Position numbers and translations under genes: made by a program. A DNA stretch of 33,295 nucleotides. Source: JBHHWH01 sp046756405 (GTDB taxonomy: Bacteria; Actinomycetota; Acidimicrobiia; Spongiisociales; ZC4RG35). The notes beneath the pieces are model-generated. The model was not told the DNA's origin. It searched no databases and saw only the letters and a list, made by a program, of their open reading frames with translations. Below, piece after piece: positions 21,027-28,883 of this stretch. Numbering within the stretch: position 1 is the first letter of the stretch; the number at the start of each line of letters is the position of its first letter. The DNA is taken from assembly GCA_046756405.1 (NCBI GenBank), contig JBHHWH010000021.1, positions 1-33,295 of the forward strand, in the 5' to 3' direction.

Positions 21027-22727
21027 TTAGCCGCCCAGGTGGATGTCCCGGCGCTGGAAGGCGGCGACGGCGATCCCGACGAGTAACGCGAACAGGCCGA
21101 CCAGCACCCCGGCATCGCCCCATGCCATGCCCTGGTTGAGGGGGTCTCCGCCCAGGTAGTAGTGGTACGGACTGAGGCGGACCCAGTCGGCAAGTCGGTC
21201 GTTCAGCGGGAAGAAACTGTCCACGAGGTAGGCGGCGAAGGCGACCCCGGCGGCGCCGTAGCCCGCCACCTGTACCCGACCCGATGCGGCGCCAACCGCC
21301 AGACCCAGGGCGCCGATCACGAGCGCGAACAGCGTTGCCAGCACAGAAGCGGCGGCCACGTTGGCGACGTTGAGTTGGAGCCCGAACGGCGACGCACCCA
21401 GCAGCGTCGAGACGAACAGGACCGCACCGCCAAGGACGCCCCCCACCACCATGGCCGCGGTCTTTTCCAGCACCACCCGGGTCCTGCTCACCGGGTTGGC
21501 CAGCAGCAGGCCCAGGGTGCGGCGCTGCTCCTCGCCGGCCACGGCCCGGGCGCCGATCGCCGCGGTGATGGCGATGAGGATCGCCGGGGCGGTGATGGCG
21601 TACACCTCGCCCTGGAACCAACCCTCCGGTGTCGCCATGTCGGCTTGACCCACCAACGCGAGGAGGACGTCCGGCATCTGTGACGTGAACTGCCGGAGGG
21701 TCTCGTCGATGGCGTTGTACATCGGCCCCATGATCACCGTGAGCCAAAACAGCAACACCAACGAGATGACGATGACCACCTGGTTGTCGGAAACCGTCTT
21801 GACCCACAGGGCCGACACCCTTCCCGATCCGGCGATGCGGTCGACGAACCGGCCCACGGTGGGATGGGTCTGTAGCCGGTCGATGAGCGACGCCCCGGCG
21901 CCATTGGCCCGCAGATCGCGGCGCCCCAGACCTAGCAGGCCCGCGGCGAAGAACACCACGGCACCCAAGAACAGCAACGCCAGGTAGCTGGGATCGACGC
22001 CTTGGTGGACCGGGTCGTTGCCCGAGTACCAGTACCAGGGGAAGGCCTTGGCGAAGTCGGCGAGCGACTCGATGAGGGGCAGGACACCGGCGGCGACGAA
22101 CGACACGATGAGCACGACCCCGGTGATGCCCGACGCAACGGTGGTGCGGCCCGTGGCGGCACCGATGCCGAGCGCCATGAACCCGAAGAAGAGCGCCGTG
22201 GCGAACAGGTGCACCATCTGCGCCTCGAGGTGCAAGCCGGTGAGGTCGACGCCGAGCATGGCCGGGACCAGGCGGCCCGCCGCCCACAGGATCGCCGTGC
22301 CCCACAAAACCAGGGCGACGAGAGCCTCGCCCTTGGCGATGAAGACGTCGGCCCGGCTCACCGGGTTGCCGAGGAGGAGTCCCATCGTGCCGTGGCGTTC
22401 CTCACCGGCCACCCCCTGGGCACCAGCGGCGATGGCGATGCCGACGACGGTCATCCCACCGTAGAAGCCGTACACCGCCCCGTAGGCGAGGGTGGCGGCG
22501 TCGGTGGCGTTCCCGAAGCCAAACAGGTTGCGGAACGCCTCCGGAAGGTTCCTATACAACGAGAGGTCGATCTCGCGGTAGATCGCCATCCCCATCCAAA
22601 GGAATAAGGCGATGAGTACGGCCCCGATCGTCATTCCGGCCCACCGATCCCGCAGCGCCTTGCGGGCGATGGTGACGACGGCGACCGGCCGCGACGGCGT
22701 AGGGAGCGGAGCCACAGACGCGGTCAC
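21027..22727 (-). CDS. ABC-2 type exporter permease, internally duplicated
   Basis: A 566-aa membrane protein with about twelve helices in two six-helix halves. Each half carries the same motif: GVAGEERHGTMGLLLGNPVSR near residue 105 and AVAGEEQRRTLGLLLANPVSR near residue 395. Each also has a matching PYHYYL/PWYWYS site before its last helices. It thus fuses the two permease subunits that are separate in most ABC-2 exporters. GTG 22727 overlaps the ATPase stop by four bases (GTGA). With the ATPase and the TetR regulator it forms one operon, probably exporting a drug, antibiotic or lipid; the substrate is not predictable. Confidence 0.9.
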   Translation of the reverse strand: MTASVAPLPTPSRPVAVVTIARKALRDRWAGMTIGAVLIALFLWMGMAIYREIDLSLYRNLPEAFRNLFGFGNATDAATLAYGAVYGFYGGMTVVGIAIAAGAQGVAGEERHGTMGLLLGNPVSRADVFIAKGEALVALVLWGTAILWAAGRLVPAMLGVDLTGLHLEAQMVHLFATALFFGFMALGIGAATGRTTVASGITGVVLIVSFVAAGVLPLIESLADFAKAFPWYWYSGNDPVHQGVDPSYLALLFLGAVVFFAAGLLGLGRRDLRANGAGASLIDRLQTHPTVGRFVDRIAGSGRVSALWVKTVSDNQVVIVISLVLLFWLTVIMGPMYNAIDETLRQFTSQMPDVLLALVGQADMATPEGWFQGEVYAITAPAILIAITAAIGARAVAGEEQRRTLGLLLANPVSRTRVVLEKTAAMVVGGVLGGAVLFVSTLLGASPFGLQLNVANVAAASVLATLFALVIGALGLAVGAASGRVQVAGYGAAGVAFAAYLVDSFFPLNDRLADWVRLSPYHYYLGGDPLNQGMAWGDAGVLVGLFALLVGIAVAAFQRRDIHLGG

Positions 22728-23653
22728 GACGTCACCTCCACCGCTTCGGCGTCGGCGACCTCGTCGCGGTAGTAGGTGAGGAAGATCTCTTCGAGGTCGG
22801 CCTCACGGGTGGACAGGTCCTCCACCTCGTAGCGACCGGCCACCGTCTCCAGCAGGGGGCCGAGCCTGCCCTCATACGACAGTACGACACGATGGTTTTC
22901 CACCAGAGCCTCGCGCACGCCGGGAACACCGGCGAACAGGTCGCGATCCACCTGCTCGGCGAACTCGATCTCCACCCGCCGGATCGCCTTAATGCGCAGG
23001 TCCTCCACGGTCTCGACGGCGACGAGCCGGCCCCGACGGATGATCCCCACCCGATCGGCCACCTTCTGCACTTCGGAGAGGCTATGGCTGGAGAGGAACA
23101 CCGTGCGGCCCTCCGAGATGGTCTCCCGCAGCAGCTTCTGGAACTCATGCTGCATCAGGGGGTCGAGCCCGACACTGGGCTCGTCGAGGATCAGCAGCTC
23201 GGGCCGGTTCATGAAAGCCTGGATGAGCCCGATCTTCTGCCGGTTGCCGCTGGAGAGGTCGCCTACCTTCTTGGAGAGGTCTGCTTCGAAGCGGTCGGCG
23301 AGGGCGTCGGCGTAGGCCCAGTCGACACCGCCGCGGAGGTTGGCGAAGAACCGCAGGGTGTCTCGTCCGGTGAGGTTGGGGTAGAGGGCCAGGTCGCCGG
23401 GGATGTAGCCGATACGGGGGCGGATCGCCATCCCGTCGCGGTGGCTGTCGAGACCGAGGATCGTCGCCGTGCCCCGGGTGGGGCGAATCTCGTCGAGGAG
23501 AGTGCGGATGGTGGTGGTCTTGCCGGCTCCGTTGGGGCCGAGGAACCCGAAGACCTCGCCGAAGCGCACGTCGAGGTCGAGGTCGACCAGGGCGGGGAAG
23601 TCGCCGTAGTGTTTGGTGAGGCCGCGGGTCTCGATAGCGGATTGGGGGCTCAT
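22724..23653 (-). CDS. ABC transporter ATP-binding protein
   Basis: A 309-aa ATPase of the ABC-2 exporter type. Walker A is GPNGAGKT (39-46), the signature is LSSGN (133-137), Walker B is LLILDE (153-158) with the D-loop GLD, and His190 is the switch histidine. After about residue 215 comes a C-terminal extension of the DrrA/CcmA type (VEIEFAEQ, YEVEDLSTREADLEEIFLTY), which often contacts the permease or regulates it. The signature has SGN in place of SGG, a common variant. It follows the TetR gene by 2 bp and overlaps the permease by 4 bp. Confidence 0.94.
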   Translation of the reverse strand: MSPQSAIETRGLTKHYGDFPALVDLDLDVRFGEVFGFLGPNGAGKTTTIRTLLDEIRPTRGTATILGLDSHRDGMAIRPRIGYIPGDLALYPNLTGRDTLRFFANLRGGVDWAYADALADRFEADLSKKVGDLSSGNRQKIGLIQAFMNRPELLILDEPSVGLDPLMQHEFQKLLRETISEGRTVFLSSHSLSEVQKVADRVGIIRRGRLVAVETVEDLRIKAIRRVEIEFAEQVDRDLFAGVPGVREALVENHRVVLSYEGRLGPLLETVAGRYEVEDLSTREADLEEIFLTYYRDEVADAEAVEVTS

Positions 23654-23655
23654 TG

Positions 23656-24309
23656 CTAGGTCCTTTCGGAGGGGGCGTAGCTGTCTTGGATCTGTTCGAG
23701 GTAGGTGGGGTCGAGGACGCCGTGCGTCAAGATCTCGGCGCCCATGGTGAAGTAACGGGCTCCTGCGGCGGGATTGGCGTCGGCGGCGGTGAGGTCGATC
23801 CCGAGCAGCCGCTCAATATGCCTGTGCAAGGCGAGGGCGCCGAGCGACCACATGGTCAGGACGACGGCTCGGGCCTCGGGGTCTCGGGTAGGGCCGACGG
23901 TGCCGGCCTGCTCGCCGGCGGCGAGGTAGGCCTCCGCGTCGGCGACGAGATGATCGACGAGGGCGGCGACCTCGGGTGAGTCGTCTTGTAGGACCTGGGC
24001 GAGGTAGCGGGCAAGGGGAACTGGGTGACCGTCGGCATCCTCGATACCGTCGAGGGCTGTCTCCAAGCTGCCGCCGAGGGCCTGGGTCTTGACCGACCGG
24101 ATCAGAGCTGCAACGTGCTCATCGCAGGCGCGACGGAGGTCGGCCATCGAACCGAAGTGGTGGATAACCAAGGCGGGGGAGACGCCGGCGCGCGCTGCCA
24201 CCCTGCGAGCGCTGGTGGCCGCGACCCCATCCTCGGCGATGGAGGCGATGGCGGCATCACGGATGCGGGCCGCGGTCGGCGACAGGTCATCGGTGGGATT
24301 CACTTGCAT
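23656..24309 (-). CDS. TetR/AcrR family transcriptional regulator of the ABC exporter operon
   Basis: A 217-aa repressor. The N-terminal HTH covers about residues 14-58 with TSARRVAARAGVSPALVIHHFGS as turn and recognition helix; the C-terminal ligand domain is unlike any I can name. It is first in the operon with the ABC ATPase and permease, so it most likely represses its own transcription and theirs until the exported compound binds. A perfect palindrome lies just upstream, over the predicted transcription start. ATG 24309 has only a weak GGGA ribosome-binding site. Confidence 0.9.
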   Translation of the reverse strand: MQVNPTDDLSPTAARIRDAAIASIAEDGVAATSARRVAARAGVSPALVIHHFGSMADLRRACDEHVAALIRSVKTQALGGSLETALDGIEDADGHPVPLARYLAQVLQDDSPEVAALVDHLVADAEAYLAAGEQAGTVGPTRDPEARAVVLTMWSLGALALHRHIERLLGIDLTAADANPAAGARYFTMGAEILTHGVLDPTYLEQIQDSYAPSERT

Positions 24310-24322
24310 GCGCGTCCCGTCG

Positions 24323-24345
24323 TTGAACGACTGTTCAAGATGATA
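24323..24345 (-). promoter_or_regulatory. TetR operon promoter with palindromic operator
   Basis: TTGAAC-N4-GTTCAA at 24323-24338 is a perfect 6-bp inverted repeat. TATCAT at 24340-24345 is the likely -10 box on the minus strand, so the palindrome would cover the transcription start. This is the classic arrangement for autorepression. The gene on the other side begins at 24411. Confidence 0.65.
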
Positions 24346-24397
24346 TACAGCTTGGCGGCGACCTAGGGCGGGGCGGGCCTGGACAGAGGCTCCTCGT

Positions 24398-24403
24398 TAC
24401 CCT
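24398..24403 (+). promoter_or_regulatory. Predicted -10 box of leaderless radical SAM operon
   Basis: TACCCT ends 7 nt before ATG 24411 and no ribosome-binding site intervenes. Confidence 0.5.
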
Positions 24404-24410
24404 TCCTCGT

Positions 24411-25379
24411 ATGGCGCGGATGCCCGCCGCGTTGGATGAACGGTTCCTCGTCGGTGACGTCGAGCCTGCCTATCTGAGCCTCTGGAGGGAGGACCGTCTC
24501 GCCGCCAAGCTCGAAGCCGCCCGGGTGGAACTGGCCGACTGTCGGGCCTGTCCCCGGGACTGTGGTGTCGACCGACTCGGTGACGAAACCGGGGTGTGCC
24601 ATGTGGGACGGCGCGCTCGGGTGGCGTCAGCGTTCGCCCACTTCGGGGAGGAGGACTGCCTCCGGGGTTTCCGAGGGTCAGGCACCATCTTCTTCTCCTA
24701 CTGCAACCTCAAGTGCGTCTTCTGCCAGAACTGGGACATCTCCTCGGCTCCGGCCGGGGAGGAGATGGGGCCGGACCAGATCGCCGAGGTGATGCTGGCC
24801 CTCCAGGCGAGGGGCTGTCACAACATCAACCTGGTCACCCCGGAACACGTCGCCCCTCAGATAGTCGAAGCCCTGGCGGTGGCCATTCCCAGGGGACTGT
24901 CGCTTCCCATCGTCTACAACACCTCCGCCTACGACGGGCTGTCTTCGCTGCAGCTCATGGAGGGTTTAGTCGACATCTACATGCCCGACTTCAAGGTGTG
25001 GCGGCCGGAGACCGCCCGCAGGCTGCTCCGGGCCATCGACTACCCGCAGGTGGCCCGGGCGGCGATAGCCGAGATGCACCGCCAGGTGGGAGTGCTCTGC
25101 TTCGACCATCGGGGCCTGGCCCGCCGGGGAGTGCTGGTACGGCATCTGGTGATGCCCGGGCTGGTGGACGAGTCGGCGGACATCTTCCGCTGGCTGGCTA
25201 CCGAGGTGTCCCCCGACACCTACATCAACATCATGGGCCAGTACCGGCCGGAACACAAGGTGCGGGGAAACCAGCGCTACGCCGACATCGACCGCCGACC
25301 CTATGGCGAGGAGATGGCCCGGGCCTGCGCTGCCGCCCGGGAGGCGGGTCTGTGGCGCTTCGACGAACGATGGCTATGA
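24411..25379 (+). CDS. Radical SAM protein, PflX-like (COG1313 type)
   Basis: A 322-aa radical SAM enzyme. The 4Fe-4S motif is CNLKCVFC (Cys98, Cys102, Cys105), followed by QNWDIS. An N-terminal set of four cysteines (Cys44, 47, 51 and 63, in CRACPRDC...VCHVG) may hold a second cluster or zinc. These features match the pyruvate-formate-lyase-activase-like PflX group, whose substrates are unknown. INIMGQYRPEHKV is typical of the C-terminal half. The stop overlaps the next gene, a second radical SAM enzyme, by 4 bp (ATGA). Translation from ATG 24411 appears leaderless. Confidence 0.88.
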   Translation: MARMPAALDERFLVGDVEPAYLSLWREDRLAAKLEAARVELADCRACPRDCGVDRLGDETGVCHVGRRARVASAFAHFGEEDCLRGFRGSGTIFFSYCNLKCVFCQNWDISSAPAGEEMGPDQIAEVMLALQARGCHNINLVTPEHVAPQIVEALAVAIPRGLSLPIVYNTSAYDGLSSLQLMEGLVDIYMPDFKVWRPETARRLLRAIDYPQVARAAIAEMHRQVGVLCFDHRGLARRGVLVRHLVMPGLVDESADIFRWLATEVSPDTYINIMGQYRPEHKVRGNQRYADIDRRPYGEEMARACAAAREAGLWRFDERWL

Positions 25380-26521
25380 CCGGCGACATCTACAGGGAGT
25401 CGATAGTCCCGACCCGCTACTGGCACCGTCTCGACAACGGCCGCATCCAATGCGACCTCTGCCCCCGGGCCTGCAAGCTCCAAGAAGGCCAGCGGGGGCT
25501 GTGTTTCGTCAGGGCGCGCCTCGACGACCGGATCGTCCTCACCACCTACGGCAGGGCCTCGGGGTTCTGTATCGACCCTATCGAGAAGAAACCCCTCAAC
25601 CACTTCCTCCCCGGAACGGCGGTGCTCTCCTTCGGCACCGCCGGCTGCAACCTGGCCTGCAAGTTCTGTCAGAACTGGGACATCTCCAAGTCGAGGGAGT
25701 ACGACACGCTGGCCGCCGAAGCCTCCCCCGAGGCGATCGCCGCCACCGCCAGGGAGTTGGGCTGTTCCAGTGTGGCCTTCACCTACAACGACCCGGTCAT
25801 CTTCCACGAATACGCCATCGACACCGCCCGGGCCTGCCACGAGGTAGGGGTCAAGACGGTGGCGGTGACCGCCGGGTATGTGAACCCCGAGCCCCGGGCC
25901 GAGTTCTACACCCACATGGACGCCGCCAACATCGACCTGAAGGCCTTCACCGACTCCTTCTACCGGCGGATCTGCGCCGGACGGCTGGAGCCGGTGTTGG
26001 AGACCATCGAATACGTCCACAAACAGGCCGACACCTGGCTGGAGCTGACCACCCTCCTCATCCCCGGCCACAACGACTCAGACGAAGATATAGACCGGCT
26101 CACCGCCTGGGTGGCGGAGACCCTAGGGCCTGATGTGCCCCTCCACTTCACCGCCTTCCACCCCGACTACAAGATGCTGGATGTGCCTCCCACCCCAGCG
26201 GCCACGCTGACCCAAGCCCGGCGGATCGGAATCGAAAACGGCCTCCGCTACGTGTATGTCGGCAACGTCTCCGACCCACAAGGCCAGACCACCTACTGCC
26301 ACCAATGCGCTGCGGTGCTGATCGAACGGGACTGGTACCGGCTCGGAGTATGGGGCCTGGACGCAGAGGGGAGATGTGCCCGATGCGGGACCGCCTGTGC
26401 CGGAGTGTTCGACCCTGAAGGTCCCGGGTCGTGGGGGCCTCGACGCCTGCCGGTGATGCTCAAGTTGCAGCCCGACGGAGACGCCTACCACCGGAGAGGG
26501 GGCCGCCGGCCCGGTTGGTGA
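25376..26521 (+). CDS. amrS: AmmeMemoRadiSam-system radical SAM enzyme
   Basis: A 381-aa radical SAM protein. The N-terminal cysteines are Cys26, 29, 33 and 43 (CDLCPRAC...LC); the SAM cluster motif is AGCNLACKFCQNWDIS (Cys91, 95, 98). AFTYNDPVIFHEYA and NIDLKAF are also diagnostic of AmrS. The C-terminal part adds a zinc-ribbon-like CHQC...CARC pattern. AmrS is named after its usual neighbours, MEMO1 and AMMECR1 homologues, but neither is present within this window. Start at 25376 gives a 4-bp overlap with the PflX-like gene; ATG 25370 is also in frame. Its stop abuts the stop of the convergent regulator with no gap. The reaction is unknown. Confidence 0.9.
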   Translation: MTGDIYRESIVPTRYWHRLDNGRIQCDLCPRACKLQEGQRGLCFVRARLDDRIVLTTYGRASGFCIDPIEKKPLNHFLPGTAVLSFGTAGCNLACKFCQNWDISKSREYDTLAAEASPEAIAATARELGCSSVAFTYNDPVIFHEYAIDTARACHEVGVKTVAVTAGYVNPEPRAEFYTHMDAANIDLKAFTDSFYRRICAGRLEPVLETIEYVHKQADTWLELTTLLIPGHNDSDEDIDRLTAWVAETLGPDVPLHFTAFHPDYKMLDVPPTPAATLTQARRIGIENGLRYVYVGNVSDPQGQTTYCHQCAAVLIERDWYRLGVWGLDAEGRCARCGTACAGVFDPEGPGSWGPRRLPVMLKLQPDGDAYHRRGGRRPGW

Positions 26522-28024
26522 TTACCGCGGGATCGCCTGCGCTTTTTCGAGGAGTTCGAGTACCAGCTCGTCTTTCCGGCTTTCGAGACGGGCCTTGACC
26601 AAGGCGGGGTCGGCTGAAGCCTTGCCGTCGAGTCCGATCGCCTCTCCTATGGCCTGTACCGCGTCTCGGGAATCGTCGGGGTCGGCTCCCACTGCCAGTT
26701 TCGCCCTCCCGGTCGGAGAGGCTTCCGCTAGCTGCTTCCGCGTCAAACCTGTGAACTCGACGGTCCTGGGCGACGTCCTGACCAGGAAGATCCAGTCTTC
26801 GCGTTCCAGACCCAGCGACTCCGCGTGCCTTCGGATCGAACCTATCGAGGGTCTGACACCCCATCTGATGCTGAGGGATCCAGATCGGGTGTTCACGTGT
26901 CCCTTCGCCAACGGCTGAGAGCCGAGGTGGACGGCGAACGCCTTCGGTATGTATAGGCCTGAACCTCGAAGCACGTTGTGATCGACGTCGATGCGGAGTG
27001 CCCAGTGTCCGTTGATCAGGTAGCACCCGGCGGTGTTCTCCAGGCTGGCTTCCGGCAGACAGGGCTCATCCGGCCTCCGGAGCCGGACGTATCCCGACTC
27101 GGTGACGAACAGGGGATGCATGTTCGCGGACATGTCAATGGAGCTGGGTGACACACCGTAGGCATCGCTCAGGTCACGCCCCAGGTCGGCTATTGCCAGC
27201 CGGGGTGTCTCCCGGAGCCGCTCTGCCATGGCGGCGACGATGCCCGGGTACTTCTGGCCGCCCCATTCGGCCAGCTCGTAGCGGTTCTTCCCGGTGCGGA
27301 CTATGTCGGGATGTGCGTGTACCGCGTTGGCGAAACTCTGCCGCTTGACATCCGGTGGCTCCAACTCGTAGAGCTCGTCCATGCTCATCGGGCGTCCGAA
27401 GACCTTGAGTCTCTGAACCGCGCGTTCGCCCCGGACTCGCGCTGGCAGGATCACATGATCGGCGAGAAGCTGAAGGGGGAGCTCTTCTGCAACGGCTTCG
27501 GCGTAGGCGGGGTCGACGCCGTGCTCGACGATCGAGTCGTGGAACTCCTGTTGGGTGGCGGTTCCTCTGTCGGCGACCGCCTCGAAGGCCTGCCGGGCCA
27601 GATCTCCAAGGGTGTCGAATCTTGCTCTGAGAACCCATTCGTCGACGATCCTGTAGGGGCCGGTGTACCAGAGCAGGAAGCGTCCGGGTAGTTCCATGTC
27701 CCTGAAAGGGAGATCTTCAACGGGGAAGGCGACACCTCGACTGCGCAGAGCCTCCCGGGCGTCTGCCATCACCACGGCATATTCGCTGTCGGCTGTCTCC
27801 GTCATTGCCTTCTCCAAGCTGCGCTGGATCTGGCGGACGCGCTCGCGGGTGATACCGAACTCGTCTCCGAGGCGCTGGAGGGTGTACATGCTGGCCCCGA
27901 AAGGAGGCAGGATGCGCGTCGACGCTATCCGCCTCTCCCGTCCGTCAAGCCTGTCTATCACGTAGGTTGCGCCGGCCAGCCAGTCACGGGGTGTTATCGG
28001 CTGGATAGCGAACTCGGCGCCCAT
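26522..28024 (-). CDS. Large regulator: sigma-70 region-4-like HTH plus winged-helix modules
   Basis: A 500-aa soluble protein. Residues 46-72 (LQRLGDEFGITRERVRQIQR) are a sigma-70 region 4.2-type helix-turn-helix, but no sigma region 2 or 3 is present. Residues 155-318 seem to hold two or three winged-helix units. The one around 208-254 ends in IVRTGKNRYELAEWG, which resembles the HARE-HTH wing of the RNA polymerase delta subunit; another ends near FVTESGYVRLR. The last 180 residues are a separate domain without a clear family. It probably binds DNA or RNA polymerase. The start at ATG 28024 is set by TAAGAT 7 nt upstream; the longer frame to 28294 is arginine-rich noise overlapping the divergent gene. 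Confidence 0.75.
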   Translation of the reverse strand: MGAEFAIQPITPRDWLAGATYVIDRLDGRERRIASTRILPPFGASMYTLQRLGDEFGITRERVRQIQRSLEKAMTETADSEYAVVMADAREALRSRGVAFPVEDLPFRDMELPGRFLLWYTGPYRIVDEWVLRARFDTLGDLARQAFEAVADRGTATQQEFHDSIVEHGVDPAYAEAVAEELPLQLLADHVILPARVRGERAVQRLKVFGRPMSMDELYELEPPDVKRQSFANAVHAHPDIVRTGKNRYELAEWGGQKYPGIVAAMAERLRETPRLAIADLGRDLSDAYGVSPSSIDMSANMHPLFVTESGYVRLRRPDEPCLPEASLENTAGCYLINGHWALRIDVDHNVLRGSGLYIPKAFAVHLGSQPLAKGHVNTRSGSLSIRWGVRPSIGSIRRHAESLGLEREDWIFLVRTSPRTVEFTGLTRKQLAEASPTGRAKLAVGADPDDSRDAVQAIGEAIGLDGKASADPALVKARLESRKDELVLELLEKAQAIPR

Positions 28025-28031
28025 CGACTCA

Positions 28032-28037
28032 ATCTTA
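28032..28037 (-). promoter_or_regulatory. Predicted -10 box, sigma-4-like regulator gene
   Basis: TAAGAT on the minus strand followed by seven bases and ATG 28024. It decides the start. Confidence 0.5.
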
Positions 28038-28176
28038 GGGATCGTGGTCTGAAGCTCATCGGACCGATTCTGTTCGCGTCTGAGGAGGCGGTGCCGATCG
28101 TGGTCCGGTAACCGGCTCTTGGACCGTCGGCCCTGTGCCTGCCGTCGGCCCCCTTCCATCGCCTGGCGGGCTCTCG

Positions 28177-28182
28177 TACGTT
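28177..28182 (+). promoter_or_regulatory. Predicted -10 box of leaderless hypothetical gene
   Basis: TACGTT ends 6 nt before ATG 28189. This supports 28189 rather than the upstream in-frame start at 28135. Confidence 0.5.
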
Positions 28183-28188
28183 CAGGGG

Positions 28189-28866
28189 ATGACCGTCTTC
28201 GAAGAAGCCAGACCCGGAGTCTTCCCGGCCTGCTACCGGGACGCATTTTTCGGGCTGCGGCTCCGCCTCTACGACACCTCCGAAACCGTGGCACCCGATG
28301 GGGTCGTCTCGGTCGAGGTGGGCGACGACCTGGAAGCTGCCGTCACCTTGGGGGTAGGCGTCGTCACCGTTGAGATAGCCCGGAGCTGGGGCGTCTCGGT
28401 CGACGAGCTGGTGGCCACCGCCACCGCCAATGTTCGGGGGCTGGCGCATGAGAGGAACACCGTCGACGTCGGAGAGTCGGGTTCGGTCGAGGTGACGGTG
28501 GGACACCGTTACGTATCGAGCCTCCTAACTTGCCTCGAAGAAGACCTCCTCGGTCCCGAAGGCGCCATCGTGGCGGTCCCCCGTTTCGACGTACTGCTCA
28601 CCGCGCCAGTGGTCGGTGCGGCCACCTTCGAAAGTCTCGAAGCCATGATGCTCTATTGCGATGACATCTATGACCCCGACGACGGCGGCATCTCCCCCCA
28701 CGTCCGGTGGTTGTGGCACGGCGGCCTCCACCGGATCACCGACCGGATGTCCGACGGGGCGGTGGACATCGAGCCTGCGATGAACGTCGCCGCCTTCTAC
28801 TTCGTCGAAGCCCTGGCGCATCTGGTACATCCCTGCGAGGAGTGCGACGGGACGAGTCCCTCCTAG
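28189..28866 (+). CDS. Hypothetical protein, possible DUF1444-like
   Basis: A 225-aa soluble acidic protein. The middle (residues about 105-140) reads VTVGHRYVSSLLTCLEEDLLG then GAIVAVPRFDVLLTAPV, which loosely follows proteins such as DUF1444 where a strand ending in VPRRD is conserved. I would not assign the family on that alone. Two cysteines near the C-terminus (HPCEECDG) form a CxxC, possibly a metal site. The start ATG 28189 lies 6 nt after a TACGTT box. It lies 17 bp upstream of the SEC-C gene in the same direction and is divergent from the sigma-4-like regulator, so the three may be functionally linked. Confidence 0.65.
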   Translation: MTVFEEARPGVFPACYRDAFFGLRLRLYDTSETVAPDGVVSVEVGDDLEAAVTLGVGVVTVEIARSWGVSVDELVATATANVRGLAHERNTVDVGESGSVEVTVGHRYVSSLLTCLEEDLLGPEGAIVAVPRFDVLLTAPVVGAATFESLEAMMLYCDDIYDPDDGGISPHVRWLWHGGLHRITDRMSDGAVDIEPAMNVAAFYFVEALAHLVHPCEECDGTSPS

Positions 28867-28870
28867 CCGA

Positions 28871-28876
28871 TATTGT
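28871..28876 (+). promoter_or_regulatory. Predicted -10 box of leaderless SEC-C gene
   Basis: TATTGT ends 7 nt before ATG 28884, placing a second promoter between the two genes and deciding the start. Confidence 0.5.
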
Positions 28877-28883
28877 GTCAGCC

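Noticed and set aside
20944..22305. 453-aa minus-strand open frame
   Set aside because: It overlaps the ABC-2 permease in another frame on the same strand and is rich in Arg, Gly and His with no hydrophobic pattern. The permease frame has clear helices and motifs.
28025..28294. N-terminal extension of the sigma-4-like regulator
   Set aside because: Arg-rich low-complexity sequence overlapping the divergent gene and its promoter; ATG 28024 follows TAAGAT by 7 nt.
28707..28883. Upstream extension of the SEC-C gene
   Set aside because: It lies inside the preceding gene in another frame and is arginine-rich. ATG 28884 has a -10 box 7 nt upstream.
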